DNA from: Fasciolopsis buskii
Lineage: Eukaryota > Platyhelminthes > Trematoda > Plagiorchiida > Fasciolidae
Direction: 5' to 3'
DNA: 64,000 bases
Assembly: GCA_008360955.1 (NCBI GenBank)
Contig: LUCM01009820.1
Location: 186,001 to 250,000, forward strand
Below the pieces are notes generated by a model. The model did no database searches. It was not told the DNA's origin and saw only the letters and a list, made by a program, of their open reading frames with translations. Every line of letters starts with the position of its first letter. Within the stretch, counting starts at the first letter, position 1. The position numbers and the translations under genes are program-made. Below are positions 1-13,513 of this stretch, piece by piece.

Positions 1-3000
1 CTTCTACGTGACGCCGTCGTTATTATTTGTGTAAGGCACATGATATTTGTGAAGATGCAAGTAGTATAAAGTGTATCAAGATCCCTTTGCCTGTTTGTAT
101 AATCTAATGGACATTAACTCTGAGTATCAGAACACAGTATATAAGGAAGCATAAATTCGATGATGCCATCCTGGGATTGTTCCTTTCACCACCTTTACTA
201 GGATGGTGTGCAGAACGATTATTTGTCCAAATGGTTTTGATTTTGTTAAGTAAGACAAATGACAGAAGTTGAAAGGGAAGGCACAAACTCGTGTTTGTGG
301 ATTAGTCACTGGTTTCACAAATTTGACGTTTGGATTATGTATTCGGATGGTGATTCGTGTGCCCAGGATGTTTATCCGTCAGCCTCTGGCTGTAGAAGAC
401 TAGCCGCTTGGACGGTTTTAAGTCTGTCACAGATTGGATTTTAGAAAAGGGGAAGTGATCACTTCCACATTTGTCAGCGTCCTCTTTCTGACTGCCAGTC
501 GTCTGTTGGGAAGTATGGTAAACAGAAGCGAATACTGAGCTACCTCACAGTCAGTCTCCTTTCTGCCATGGACAAGACACCAGTGCTTGAGATGACGCTG
601 TTCGCTCCTTCCTCGTGTGAGCATCAACGTTGTTAGTTTGATCTAATGCTCACCGGAATGGGTTTCTCATAGCACCTACGTCCACCTAAACTGATAATTA
701 ATAAATATTTTGATATGACCTTGCAAGTTTGTGGGAAATTTCGTTGGGAACATATTAACCTTAATCATGCGGTCCAACCTACTGATGGGCATGTTTTACC
801 GGCTCAGGAAACTTAGCTCCAGATCGGGCAGCTATCGGTTAACGGCTTGGTGCACTCAGCTGTTCAGCGGAAATTTCCCGGTGATTTTCAACGGTGAAAC
901 CCACCGAGGTATTCCAGTTCCATGTTCCTGTTCTTAGGTATGACAGTATGACTGAATGTTGAAGGTTGATTTCATTTTTCATTAGAATAGACATAGAAGG
1001 GTGTGTTTGTGAGTTTCGTATCCATTTATTGGCGCTCGGAACCTAGAAACATAGAAAAGTTATCCCGAAAAAGCTTTTGCCAATCTAAATCCCAAGTGAT
1101 CGGAAGAGTTTGAGATAATCGGATTCTTCCGTTGGGGAAAAGCGGCTTTTTCGTGAAGAGTAAAGTAGCTAATTAGTCGACGAATCAGTAGCCAGCAATT
1201 GCATGGAAGACGAGTTATTTACAACTATTCATTTATTTTGCATTTTGACACATCCCGAGCCTGGATCCGCTAAGATAAGCCTACAGCATTGAAAAAATCG
1301 GACTTGATTCAAATATCAAATGCATTTAATTCAGGGTGGATGTCTTTGGTTTCACCTCGTTTCTATATATAGCCCTACAATTTGAGCGCATAGGTTGCTC
1401 GCCGTAGCCGAATGAGTCACGTGATGGACTCGGAAATAAAATATCTCATCAAGCCATACATCAGTTTATTTCCCCATCACTCAATTTCAAAACAGACGCG
1501 AAACCATGGCGTGACAGATTAAGACTGAACATTTTGCATTCGGATAAATTTCTGTCTGCCTCTTTGCATGTTCGCGGCGGAAAAAACGGGAACAGAATCT
1601 TTGAAAGTAAAAGATACTGTTGCAGGGGTAATTTCACGTTTTTCACTACCGACAGAATTGCCATCAATCGTTTGTTCTGTGAATTCGTACATATTGGATT
1701 TTTTGCTTTTATGCAGAGCTTTGCCACCTTACGCTCTGCGTGGTTGACATTGAGGTCAATTAATGCCGTATATATTAAACCTTAGGGGTCTATTACTAAA
1801 TCTTCCCGCTACTGGTCAAGTTCACCATTTGAAAAAAAAGAAATATAACATTATTTAATACGAAATGCTCTCCTTGACAATGAAATTTAGTCAGACGATG
1901 AGACTCCGTTTCATTCTCCTCGCTAGAAGTTATTAAAAGCACTTATCTATCCCGCTGAGATTTGGTCCGAACTCCAGTTGAATGATTATAAGTGACACAC
2001 CCTAACTTTTAGAATGTCCTGATTGATTCTTATTAGTTTGTATGTGAACAGCAAAAGAACTGTTTCTCACACGTTTTTCTTTGCCCTACTCCTTCGGTCA
2101 CACACCTACCGACTTCTATCTGAACAAACTCAGATTCATTCCAGACAATCAACGGGCCCGCTCGACTAGTTGTGAGACCTCCGCTTAGCCACACGAATAA
2201 TGACTATGGTCAAAAACAAGGGGAGAAATACTAAAAAGTTTCAATGTTTTAATTGTAAATGTATTCAGTAGTCAACCAGTTATGCAGTGCTTTTGTCGAA
2301 AAAAATCGAAGTTGGCAGGCCCACTACTGACATATACTCAGTTCTGCAACACCGCGTTTACAAAAGTGATGCGGATTTATCCGCATACATGTTTTTGATG
2401 AATGCGGAACGCAAATTGGGTATCCATTAAGATATCCAGTTTCATATTGATGAAACTCATTTCACCTATTATTGCAGCAACCGCGGAAATCTGTGGCTTG
2501 GATTCGTATAGACTTTTCCCCTCAGCTTTTCAACCTACGGGGGATGTTGCAAACCATCAGCAATTGGAGTTTGTCTCGAGGCTTCATTAAGCTTTCAGTG
2601 TTGTGATTTTTTTTATTGTTATTATTAGTGTCATTATCAAAGTACAAAATAGTGAGTCGAAAATGACCGGAAGTGATCTGTAACGGTCATTAGAGTCCAT
2701 CCCCTGTACCAAATTGCCAACCCATTCCCTATATATTCTGATTACGGCCCTTCAGGAAGAACAATACGGTGGCCGTCGGTATTCGCTGATTCCTCGTGGG
2801 ATAATCTTTTGCTAGGCTTTGTTTTGCACTAGTGGCGCCACGGCTAATTTGAGCGGATTGCGGATAATTGGTTACCAAAACCTAAACCATGAGCGGTTTG
2901 TTTGAAAGTCAAGATCAACCGACTCCAATTTCCTCTGAATTTTGTACGGGCAGGGGTAGAAACGGTTTGTATGCTTCGTAGTTATGAGTTCATTTAGACT

Positions 3001-3086
3001 GAATGGACCCCGTGATAGTGAACTGTCCGAGAACTCTCCAGTTTGTCAACAAGTTTCGAAGTGTTTGAATAGTAGCGGAAGGGGAG

Positions 3087-3124
3087 CTGTGTGTGTTTGT
3101 GTGTGTGTGTGTGTGTGCGTATGT
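3087..3124. repeat. (GT)n microsatellite
   Basis: Imperfect GT dinucleotide run with one TTT-type interruption near its start. No function inferred. Confidence 0.95.
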
Positions 3125-6100
3125 GATTACGTATTTCAGAAGCGAGGGTTAACTAGGAAGGCAAATACAGCGACATCGATGCAGGATGGCACAAGTTACA
3201 GCCTAATTTTTCGGTTATTGTTCATGTGTAATAGCATTACATTCAGTTGTCGTTAGTCTTTAAAATCTCTTTTGCAAAAGACAAGTGAACAGGCACAGTT
3301 GATATCTGATTTTTCGTTTCCGCCGAGACCGCAACGCTGTCAATCCAGCAGCGTAAAGTAGAACACTGTTGATCAAACTGATGATCAGTTATTCCGATTT
3401 GTCGGGGTAAATTTTGGGTTTCTTCTCACGCTGGTTGTTTGTGAAGAATCGCGAAGCAAGGATCCGACCAGATTGCGCTACTGTTTAATGAAAGCTCAAT
3501 TTCGGTTAACGTTTATTATTCTCATACTACATGGTATACACATTTTTCCCAAACTGTCCGATTAGTTCATGAGTTTTCTCAGCGCCTTTGACTAAGATAT
3601 ATTCACATTGAGATGGACTTCAATCATTAGGAAAAAATTTGGTGACAATGTACCTCTCGGGTAGGCTGGAATATTCTCGATTGTTAGCCAAGATATAAAT
3701 TTTTATGATTTATTTCTGTTCCCTTTACAAAACGTCAAAAGAAAACCACATGCAATTATTGTTCATGGTAGAAGAATCGGGAATAAGTGCTTTTCTGTAC
3801 TGGATAGAGATCGGTTTGGTCTAGAAAACGGTCTCCGTTCGTTCCAATTTTCGCATCCGTTGGAACTAGAAAAATAAATTTTTGCATGCGAGATGCCTGC
3901 CGAACGGAATGGTAACGTACGTGACTATGTATTTTGCTCGATTCTGTGGTGTAAACATGTTTTATGTTGGTTCTACCTTGCTGCATTGTTTAGTGGTCTG
4001 ACTGCTTGATTGACTGAGTGGGTGGACGAAGTACCGAGTAGGCGTATGGGTGAATTCGCTGGATGATTTGAGCAGCTCAGAAACGAAATTCCAGTTTTTG
4101 AATTATAGAATGAATAAAGCTAGCATGTCAGGCCTATATTGAACTAATTATGCTAAATTCTAGCAATGAAATGCATCCTTCCCGAAAAACCAATCATCCG
4201 TAGATAGGCATTCTTCCGCAAACCCCACCAGACTGATGAGATATAATATCATCTGATTTAGTCTTACCGCATCATAAGAAACTTAGAAAGATTGCGAGCA
4301 GTAGATAGTGCAGCTTGTTGAAAGCGTAACATTTTCGAATCTGTTCTTCAAGTACCTGCTTTGGTGGCGATGTGATGAAGTAGGGAATTCGGCTCGATTC
4401 CCACCTCGGGGAAAAAAAAGACATGGAATACTTTGCACTTTATGATAATAAAAAATAAACCAACCGTGGAATTTTATTGACACGGTTATACGAACCGCTA
4501 ATCTCTTACTTTACTGAGCTTCCTATTTTTCTCTACTTGTTTATTAGAAAAGAATTGTGATCTTATGTCCTTTATTCCAAAATTCCTATTATAAGCTTAG
4601 GCCACATGGAAGGAAACATTTGGCAAGATCACAAAGTGGGCAACATACAACCGCAAATCCGAAGCAGTTTTCTTAGTTTGGTCAATGGAAAAACTTGGTC
4701 ATCAAATCGGAGGTGAGGATCGGCATACTTTTCAATAATGATTAGTAAACCGCCCGTAATTCCGCTTAAGTATCATTTGGGAGTGTTTGTTGAAAAAAAA
4801 GAGAAATCATCAGAGGAATACCGACCCATCAGAATTCATTAGGACAGTAAAAATCAGTGTCTGCAATGTCGAGGTGAAAACCTGTTCATTATTGTAACCC
4901 ACTGCTAGCTGGGTTCAATGATCACTCTCAGTATTGTGCTTTTGTATTAGTTGGGCTAGGCTGATCACCCATCCAGGCCACATCTACAGTTTGCGTCCAA
5001 GAGGTTCGCCTTCATTGATTATCACTGCAGTGAAGTAACCGATGAACCTGTAGTTCAGTCAGTAGATTTATCTAATCCGCCCTTATCTTTGTTCACTCGT
5101 TTCTGTGTCTGACAAGCTAAAGTCCGCACAATAATTGGGTTTCGAGAAATGCACTAGAATAAAGTTGATTAAGGTGAATATTTGACAGACTTCTACATTG
5201 TTACTAAACAGCGGAATGATTAAAGTCTGTCTGATCTGGTCTCCAGTGGGCACATTTTGGGGATTTGCCGTTTGCAGAATAATTTATTTTGAACTGTTAA
5301 CGTCCCTGCATTAAAAACGAAGCAAACCTAATGGGGAAACCTCTCTGGAACCACAGACCTTCTAGAGAAAATACTAATCAAATGTATCGTGATATAAAAA
5401 TCGATTAAGATTTGGTCCAACCGTTCTATGCAATGTTGCTCTACTTAACGAATGAATGGTGTACTTTAAAATGGTTAGTCGTTTGGAAGTGGCTATTAGT
5501 ATCACGAATATCGCCATCATTATTACTATTATCAGTGCTGATTCTGTTACTTTAATAAACCAGTTCTCATCTGATTTGAAATTAGAAACAAACTTATTGA
5601 GTACCACGTCTTCACTCCGTGGAACTTCCAACTTCCCCGTGGTCGAATTTTAGATTTTTTCTAGTAAAACATTTAACGCTCCACTTCCATTGGTAGTGTA
5701 CAGGTTCTGATCAGAAAGTATATCATCAGTGCGTTAGGCTTCTTGCTATCCAGGTGTGTTTTCAGATGGTAAGTTAATTCAGGTGTCGAAAAGCACACGT
5801 AAAGCGTTTTGTTAAGCATTTGGTCTGAAAAATATGAGAATATTCGCTGTTTTCAACGCTAATACGAATTTTGGAGGAATAACAAATAGTGGAACTCCAA
5901 GAGTGAAAAAAGCACTCGTCTGCTTCGTCACTTTTCTCACCACTGACTTTGATTTGTGTTTGTTCCAATTATCAAAATTTTGCATACATAATGAGCGTGA
6001 GAAGCACTGACCCACTTCAGCTACCGGCCAGTGCGGTTGATGACAACCACAACTGTTGATGTCCGGATGCGCGACGTACGCACGGGCTTATCTCCTCACT

Positions 6101-9100
6101 GACGTTTGGTGTGCGTTCGACCATTTGCAGCACCAACCCTAGGCTGGTGAAGAGAGAATAGTTGGACCCTCCACCGCTTATTTATGACCAGTCTAACAAT
6201 ATAGCTTTGCTCGCAAGCGCGATGGGATTGTTCGCGGGAAAGCAGTCCGGATAAAATAAGTAAAGGGGAAACAGTGGTTTATCAAATCTTTTCATAGGCT
6301 TTGTAAACTTTTTCCCTTTTTGGCATGAACAGTCCCTAGCAGAATAACATCTACCACGATCTTTACTGACTTTAAAGATTTGAAAAACACTTTGCCACCT
6401 AACCAATCCTACTTTGGTGTATTTGGATGCGACAGCAATTTTCATCGATCCAAATTGTTTATTGAAGGTCATGATCTGTAGTGATCAGTAAGATATATTT
6501 GTTCCGGTAGTTGAATCGAGCCCCTAAAAACTAATTCCCTACTAATCATACTGAGTAGAAATTACAGCCACACTATTTATAATCGGCTATCCGAGAGTAA
6601 ACAAGTCTGTTTGCTTTTTTCGGCAACATCTTGGTTTAGCCATTGCTAATACCTTCGTGCTGTTTTTTAGTTTCCAGGTTACCAGCTTTGTTTTGGACCT
6701 CCTTTTTGTCCTAAACCACACTAGTCTGATCTGCGCTACATGGTTAAAATCAGGATATTCCTACTTTGTATTCGAGCAGTGGCTAAAGCAGCCCCTTCGA
6801 CTGGATGCAGTCAAAGATAGCTGGGACAGAATAATCTAAGTTGCAAGTACCCCGTCAGCTAATTTTTCGTGGTTTCCATGGAACATTTCCGTGAGTTTTC
6901 GGTTACCGCTTGCACACAATGGCCCATTGCCACAGGAAGCAGTATCCTATTTGTTTCGTGAGTACCGCTCAGTTGTCTGATGCAGTAATAAAATCGAACC
7001 GTAATTTCCAGTCGGATGTGGTTTCTGAGCTGATCAGCCGATTTCACCCTGTGAATGCTTCCAAGATTGCTAGATCAATCCAATTGGCTGATGAGACTGG
7101 ATGCTAACAACGGTATGGGTTGGTTCGACTTCGCCAAACCGCGCTGTAACAGTCACCCTAGGCAAATTCAGACCAATGCAAAATTAAAATGCAAAATGTG
7201 TTATCCCTGCGGTGATCCGCTGACTTATGATCCTGACTTGCCAACTTTACCTTAGATTTTGCGTAATTCATCCAAACTGACCCAAGGTATTTAGCAATCA
7301 CGAATCCTTCTCGAAATGCACTAAATGTCCCAACGCAGCACCAGTACTATAGTGGCAGCTGAGCGGGTGAATATAGTTCCAACGTTTAGACAGTAGTTCA
7401 TTGCTATATGACGTAGCAATGATGCTAGATATAAAATGTAGGATTCGTTTGGGTCAGTTGCCAGCAAGCGTGCACAATTCACAATTCATCGCTCTGGGTA
7501 GGAGTCCGGTTTGCTTTTGGCGATTACTAGCAGGTCCAATGCAACATCTATAATTTTAATGCACAATATTTCATTGACTTTGATGTTGATGTTGCTGAAC
7601 ACTGCTGCCACATGGAATTAATGAAGTGGCAACAAGAATTTTCCCATGGTGTCTTCAGCGAGCGCTTTTGAGTCCTATTTAGACCTCTATGAACAGTGAA
7701 TCACCGGAGCGCTGTTTCACGATATTCTTGATCTGACTGTTCGAATTGCTGAGTAGTCCTTTGGGTTGTCAGTTTTCGCTGAATGGCTTAATAGGTAATG
7801 TACAAAATGCCCATTCACGGTTCTTTTCACAACAGCACCAAGTCATTCGCTCGCAGGCAAATGCAAGTGCCATAAAAAGAAATTTAGGCAAACAACACAT
7901 AAGGTGAACGGATTTTCGAGGCCGAACTGCTGACTAATGACATGAGCTGCCCGGATTTGGAAACAGTGGTCACTTTTCATCACCTTTGACTTTATATTTC
8001 TGGTCCACGAGAATGGGCATGCTTGATTCAATAATTTGCCTGACCAGTGAAAAGCTGACACCGAAGTTACTGTAGAGTTAAAAACACAAGTTCAGGAGAA
8101 AAAATATGCATACCTTAACAATTTACTTGACGGAAAATCAAGGGAATGAAGTGATGTCAAAAATGCCGATGCGTAAATGTGCGCGTGTAGTGTTTTGTGG
8201 TGTAAAAGCGGTACCCTTCCACCTATAAATGCTTCTAAGCGGTTGGTTGACCCCGGTTGTCAGCGCAACCTCACGATAGAGTGTGTGTGCATGCTTGCAG
8301 ATGTCGGTGTCCGTTAATGCACCTATGATCAGTGGCCAGCATGGACCAGTGAACAGTGTGGTGTACAGCTTGCAATGGTTGACTGGGTGCGCCGGTGGCA
8401 TTGGCGCACATGGGTAGAGTGTTAATTGCCCAATAAACATGGCCCAACTGATAGCTAGAGTCCGCAACCGGAAGTGTTCAGATCGGCTGCGGGGAGGGGG
8501 AGGTTGTATCTGACTAATTGTTTTGATTAATTGGTTAGAATCAGCCCCATGATCCGAGTCAACCACACTGAATAATGCCAGATCCATCCGGGCTCAGCTG
8601 CAAGCCGGCCTGGAAAATTTTGCTCACCGTATCCGAAACATTGGCGTCTTACAGACGCTCCCGATCACGTTATTTTCATAGGTCAAAAATTTCAAAACAG
8701 TCGTTTGTTCTTATTTCATATGATCAGCAAAAGTTAGCTCCCGAGTGGCCATTTTAACGATGAAAGTATTTGACCCACCTCCATGTAAGCCACTCACCAG
8801 GGTTTCCGATTTTAAATTACTGTCGAAAAGTTAAGCCAGTTAACTAATTTTACTTCTCTGCTGTGTTTGCCTCATGTTTTTGATCAAGCTGTATCTTGCT
8901 ACGATGAATAAACATTTCTGAATAGCCATTAATTTTGAGAATATTTGTGATGAAGCTGAGTTCGGCATGAAGTACGCATGGGATACAGATGTTCTGGTTT
9001 TACCAAGTTTCATGACTAGTTTGAAGCATTTGGAAGTAGAATGGTAAAGTGTTTGTCACCGCTGAATTTGTCGCAAACCACAAAACTACACGTGCACATG

Positions 9101-10005
9101 TACGCAAGTAAATTGATAAGACATGAAGGTGAATTTCCAAAAAAAACTGTTGGTCTGAATTTGCGTTCATAATGCGGTCATGGGCATTTATCAGTTTAGC
9201 AGCACTGGGAAATTTAATTTTGAATGCTATGTCAAGGTGGAAGTTGATGCATTTCTTTGCCTGTCACGGGTGTTTGTTTTGTTGGTAATCTTATGAGGCC
9301 AAGTTGCTTGAGGCGTTACGTTTAGGACGCTACCACGAAAAGGTATGGGTATGGTTGAACTGAATGCAATCCGCGTGGGTCGAACCACCACGTTTTTCTT
9401 GACGTTCGGTCAGAGAACAGATCTTTGCGAAAAATGCTTGCTTTTTCTTCAATTTCATTATCTAGATAACTTAAAGTTGGCATGACGATGGCATAAAAGC
9501 CCATTGCAATGTTGGACCCCCACTATCTTTCCGAAAGCAGCTAGTGAAAAGAAAATATTCAATTCAGTCAGTGCATCATGCAGTTGAATAGGATCGAGAT
9601 GAATATGGGGAATATTTCGTGGCCAGTAATCAAACTGAAGTTAGTCACGGAAAGCTAAAATACATCGTGGGTGGGGGCATAGAAATCTGTTCAATCGTAT
9701 TTAGAAGAAAATGTGGTCAGTTACGTCGCTATCATGATACCACAGAGCCTACAAGTAGAGTAGTTTTTGTATATATCTACACCATGTCCGCAAGTAATCA
9801 TGGAATTATAGGGTGTAGGTAATTTACAAGCATCTCCTATGAAACTACTTGCAAAATTTTCCTGCTCCCGAAAACTGCTGTTCAAGCCAACACAGATCCT
9901 TATTCGCGATCTGACCGCACGAAGATTCACTCCGTCAATTGTGCAAGCAATATATCGGTTCGTCGTAGATGCCTAAATGGAACTCTCTTCCTCATCAGTG
10001 ATACT

Positions 10006-10305
10006 CCGGATACATCCACCCTTCCCTATATCGCAGTTTACTATCCAGCTGAGTCAAATGTTTCTCAAGTACTAATCAGCACCTGAACTGTGCTAATGGC
10101 GATGTTCAACCCATAAGGCTGACCATCGATACTTTCTGACACGTGTCGCCTTATCCGAGGAGAAAATAATCAACAATCACATGACATTCCCATCGAAATT
10201 TCGACTTTATGGTTTTTGCCTTGGGCACGTCAGAAAGCCAACAAATGAATTTCTTGGATAGAAGCACTTTTGCAGTGAGCTAACAGGAGCTCATCCGTGA
10301 ATATC
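10006..10305 (+). pseudogene. Possible decayed Penelope-like element C-terminal part
   Basis: A broken translation from about 10006 reads TLPYIAVYYPAESNVSQVL, then after stops AMFNP.G.PSILSDTCRL, and in a shifted frame near 10209 YGFCLGHVRKPTNEFLG followed by a stop and further residues. The order loosely follows the (L)PY(I/V)xGxSExIxRVL, FKPxxTLxxxL and CxYVGxTGRxLxxRxxEH segments between reverse transcriptase and GIY-YIG endonuclease of Penelope-like elements. The match is weak, needs at least one frameshift and three stops, and could be chance. Confidence 0.25.
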
Positions 10306-10909
10306 TAAAGGCTACTACCTGTCCTAGTTCCAGTTGAGACACCGACCCACTGCGTGTCAATATCTATACAATTCAAAGAACTGACGTACAAATTCACATA
10401 AATGGCGGTTCCCTAAGGTGCACAAATGCTCACTGCAGGTCTCGACGGTTTCCCGCTGAACTGAGGAGGGCTACTGGCAGGATCGCTTTTTGCATTTATT
10501 CGGCTTTCGCACCTTTTGTACAGCATTTTTCCTCGTTTGGGCAAATCTTTCTTGATTACTCAATTTCTATAATTTCTCGCCAAAGGTTGTCGATGTAGTC
10601 AGTACAGAAATGGGAAATTTTCTCTGGGTTCTTGTTTATTTATTTAGAAACAAAAGAAAGTTAATGTATCACACACTACAGTTGACAGTAACACCAAGAT
10701 TGAGAGCGCGCTCCGTTGTAAGAAAAGCATTTCAACAAAAAAATTATTGCAAACGGTACCTTTCAGACATTCGTTCCAACTTGGATTGAGACGTCTTGGT
10801 ACACCAGATTTGCGTATTGTTTTAGGTCATTCATAACTCCCCTTTGTAACTATCCAGTCAGTTTCCAGTTTCAATAAACTATACCTAATTTCTTGTCAAA
10901 ACTCCACAG

Positions 10910-11051
10910 TCAAATCGGCACAAGGTCTAATTGGAAAGGACAAAACCGGACGCAGCGATCCCTATGTAACGGTGCAAATAGGCAAAGTGAGACGACGTAC
11001 GAAGACCGTACTTCAGGAGCTTAATCCGGTTTGGGATGAGAAATTCTTTTT
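10910..11051 (+). CDS. unc-13: unc-13 exon a: first half of C2B domain
   Basis: Encodes [19 protein letters not shown] followed by a [13 protein letters not shown] strand and LNPVWDEKF, the standard beta-1 to beta-4 core of a C2 domain of Munc13 C2B type. Two of the five calcium-coordinating aspartates are here (the D in KDKTG and the D in SDPY). The acceptor is ccacag before 10910 and completes a split codon (two bases). The donor is GTAAGT at 11052, leaving two bases of a Phe codon that the next exon completes. No upstream exon was recognised; the intron before it exceeds 10 kb or hides diverged exons. The match to Unc-13 C2B is stronger than to synaptotagmin or PKC C2 domains because the following exons are Unc-13 specific. 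Confidence 0.95.
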
Positions 11052-12358
11052 GTAAGTTGCACCCCATGCTTTTTTCCACCCAATCAATCAGATGTTTGAT
11101 ATGGATGATTTCTTTGTGACTTATGTTGAATTTAGTTTCATCACTAACCTAGATTCAGTTCCGAGTTTGGGTTCGGTCAGGAGATTGGGAAATGCGTTTT
11201 CCTGTGATGTCACTGCAATGTCAGACTGCAGCTGGGATATTATATTTGAGATTTTGAGCGATTATTCCCGAAATCGCGTAAATTGACGCCCCAGTATTAT
11301 CAGCATTATTACCAATATGACGTTGACGAAAATGGTAATCTTTCATTTCTGTTATGCCAAAAAATTACAACATTTCTGGAAGGCCGCCGTTGTCGCTAAA
11401 AGGTTTCCAAATGAGGAATTTACCGGCTTTGGCGCGATCTAAACTGACAAGTCTCGCCACCAGCCGCGTCGACCTTATTCCCTGTGGACGTTGGGCAGAA
11501 AATAGTGACGCGAAGGCAATGGCATACATTTTCGTGTCTAGTTCGAGAGATTTTCCGTTTATATGCATGTGTTCATGCATCTAATTCGGATGGGGCAATT
11601 AATGCATGAACGACACTGTAATTCCCACTTGCAGATTATTGCAAAAGTGCAACTCGCATGCTTCCAGGATTCGAAAAAGTAAACTTTGACTACGTTACAA
11701 TGCGACTGTGGATTAAAGTCAAATTTGTTGTCTTTTAAGAGAAGAGGATAAAAGATTAATGTCGTCAAAGTTTCAAGGAGCAAAAGTTATGCCTCAAAGC
11801 TCTCAACAAAGCGCCTCTTTCTAACACAGCCGTGTGAGCAAGAATCATTCACGTATGAGGGAGATCAACTTGGATGAAATGGAGGCCATCAGGCAAACAG
11901 CATAATCATAAAGATGCACAATAAAATGAGCTCCTCGGTGTGCAAAATCCGTGAGGTTGACCAAATGGGTGCATAATTCATAAAAACTGGAATTTTCTAA
12001 CGTGAATTAGCTAGAGTAAAAGGGGTTTTTGGATACTTGGAAGAGCAACGAGTCAGGAAAACTTATTACTAGTACCTTTACAAATTGATTGCCAGTTTTC
12101 AAAAGGAGCGGGGAGTAACACCAACATTATCATCAGTAAACGGGTCACTTCTGCATGTTTTAAATTTGACCTAATTGTAACTGCCAGTAAACTATATTTC
12201 ATCTGCAAAACTAGATCGTTGTTTTCAAAACCGCATTTGGTGTAGCTATAAAGCAGGCTGCTCGAACAATGTTTAAATCGTTTTCTTCCCCTTTGTCACG
12301 GTAGTTTATCTCATCTTCCCTCTTTTTTCTCTAATTCCGGTTCCCGCCCTCGTCGTAG
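11052..12358 (+). other. unc-13 intron, nothing else seen
   Basis: 1,307-bp GT-AG intron between the first two C2B exons. Overlapping sense and antisense open frames at 11354-11584 have no family resemblance. Confidence 0.85.
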
Positions 12359-12400
12359 CGAATGCCACAATGCTTCGGAACGCATCAAAGTACGAGTGTG
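12359..12400 (+). CDS. unc-13: unc-13 exon b: C2B microexon
   Basis: A 42-nt exon encoding the end of Phe and then ECHNASERIKVRVW with the Trp codon split. This is the conserved FECHNSSDRIKVRVW segment of C2B. The acceptor is cgtcgtag before 12359 after a pyrimidine-rich run (tcttccctcttttttctctaa region); the donor is GTAAGT at 12401. Too short for an ORF search, but phase on both sides (TT+C, TG+G) and residues match exactly what is needed between the flanking exons. Confidence 0.94.
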
Positions 12401-13385
12401 GTAAGTTCTGTGAGGTTTTATGTGAGGACAAACTGCATGGTCGCAGTCGAGTTTGAGCATCTACTCGTCTGTCCTGTCAAATTGTGTAATAGTTATCGCC
12501 AAGACTGGTTCTTCTTTATTGCGTGCACCATGGGAGACTATAGGGAAAGATGCAATCCCCATAGGCCCAAGGGTCTGCGACACGAGAGGGGCGAGAACTG
12601 GCAAACTTGAACCTAAGATCTGAAGTGGCACGGAATCACATAACGTCTGCCTAATTGTAAGAAATGTCTTACGCCATGCGAAATCTTGGCGGTGGATTGA
12701 TTGATAACCGCAAGTTCCGTATAACGGAATACTAAATAAAGTCGTTTCCTTTGACATGCTCCAGCCATCTTTGACGTTAATCTGGCTGTTATACCATGCT
12801 CCAGTTAAACCTGAAAAAATTGAAAATAGATCGGAACTTTGCTGAGTAATTTGAAATTTAGCCCCAAATTTCGTAGTACCGTTTTCAGTTCTCGGTTTCA
12901 TTTGTATCGGTACGCATGGCACACCTTAATATGTTGAAAAATTACACAGTTGAAAGGAGTCATCAGAGAGAAGATAACCAGCAAATTCGGTCCAAAGTGA
13001 AAATAATTCTGTGAAGATAAATTATTTCTTACAACTTAGGAAATGAATTTGAAGCTTATGCAACGATATACTATAGTACGGTCGGTTTAGACCAGTATTC
13101 CTTACATAATTAACAATCAGACCTGTCTTGGAAAATGGAAGGCCTCGACTAGACCGAGCGTTGAAATCGTTCACATCCCAAATGAATTGAGTGATTCTAA
13201 GTCACGTAGCGTCATACTGTAATTTACCGTGGACCTCGAGATATCACTTGTTTTTCAACCGTCCACTCGGAATTTTGAATTTCGTTCGCTTAAAAACATT
13301 GATAAATCCTCCAAATTTGAGTAGCAGTAGTATTGTGCTGCATTTATTCCTCTTATCTGTACTATTTCTTGTTAAATTCACCCAG
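12401..13385 (+). other. unc-13 intron, nothing else seen
   Basis: 985-bp GT-AG intron. A minus-strand open frame of 153 codons (12461-12922) reads across it without recognisable motifs and is treated as chance. Confidence 0.85.
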
Positions 13386-13513
13386 GGATGAAGACAATGA
13401 TTTGAAGTCGAAAATTCGTCAGAAATTTACTCGTGAATCAGATGACTTCCTTGGACAGACCATCATTGAAGTTCGGACACTTAGCGGCGAGATGGACGTT
13501 TGGTACAATCTCG
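13386..13513 (+). CDS. unc-13: unc-13 exon c: second half of C2B domain
   Basis: Encodes [15 protein letters not shown], then [17 protein letters not shown] and [10 protein letters not shown], nearly identical to animal Unc-13 C2B. The DEDND loop supplies the remaining three calcium-binding aspartates, so the domain is predicted to bind calcium. The acceptor is ttcacccag before 13386; the donor GTATGT at 13514 leaves one base (g) that joins AG of the next exon to give Glu. Conservation here is among the highest in the gene. Confidence 0.96.

Larger units (their letters stand above)
1..10909. other. Non-coding: upstream intron or intergenic
   Basis: No exon with family resemblance recognised on either strand. 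Contains a GT microsatellite near 3090, scattered short open frames, and a possible Penelope-like remnant near 10.0-10.3 kb. An open frame of 149 codons on the minus strand at 8138-8587 lies in a more GC-rich patch but resembles nothing known to me. Whether this is an unc-13 intron or upstream DNA cannot be decided from the sequence. Confidence 0.6.

Noticed and set aside
4231..4260. CTGATGAG box on the plus strand
   Set aside because: No GAAA box or stems at hammerhead spacing.
8138..8587. 149-codon minus-strand frame in a GC-richer patch
   Set aside because: No domain or retroelement motif recognised; may be an old repeat but nothing supports a gene.
12461..12922. 153-codon minus-strand frame
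   Set aside because: Lies inside an intron of unc-13 just after exon b; no known motif.
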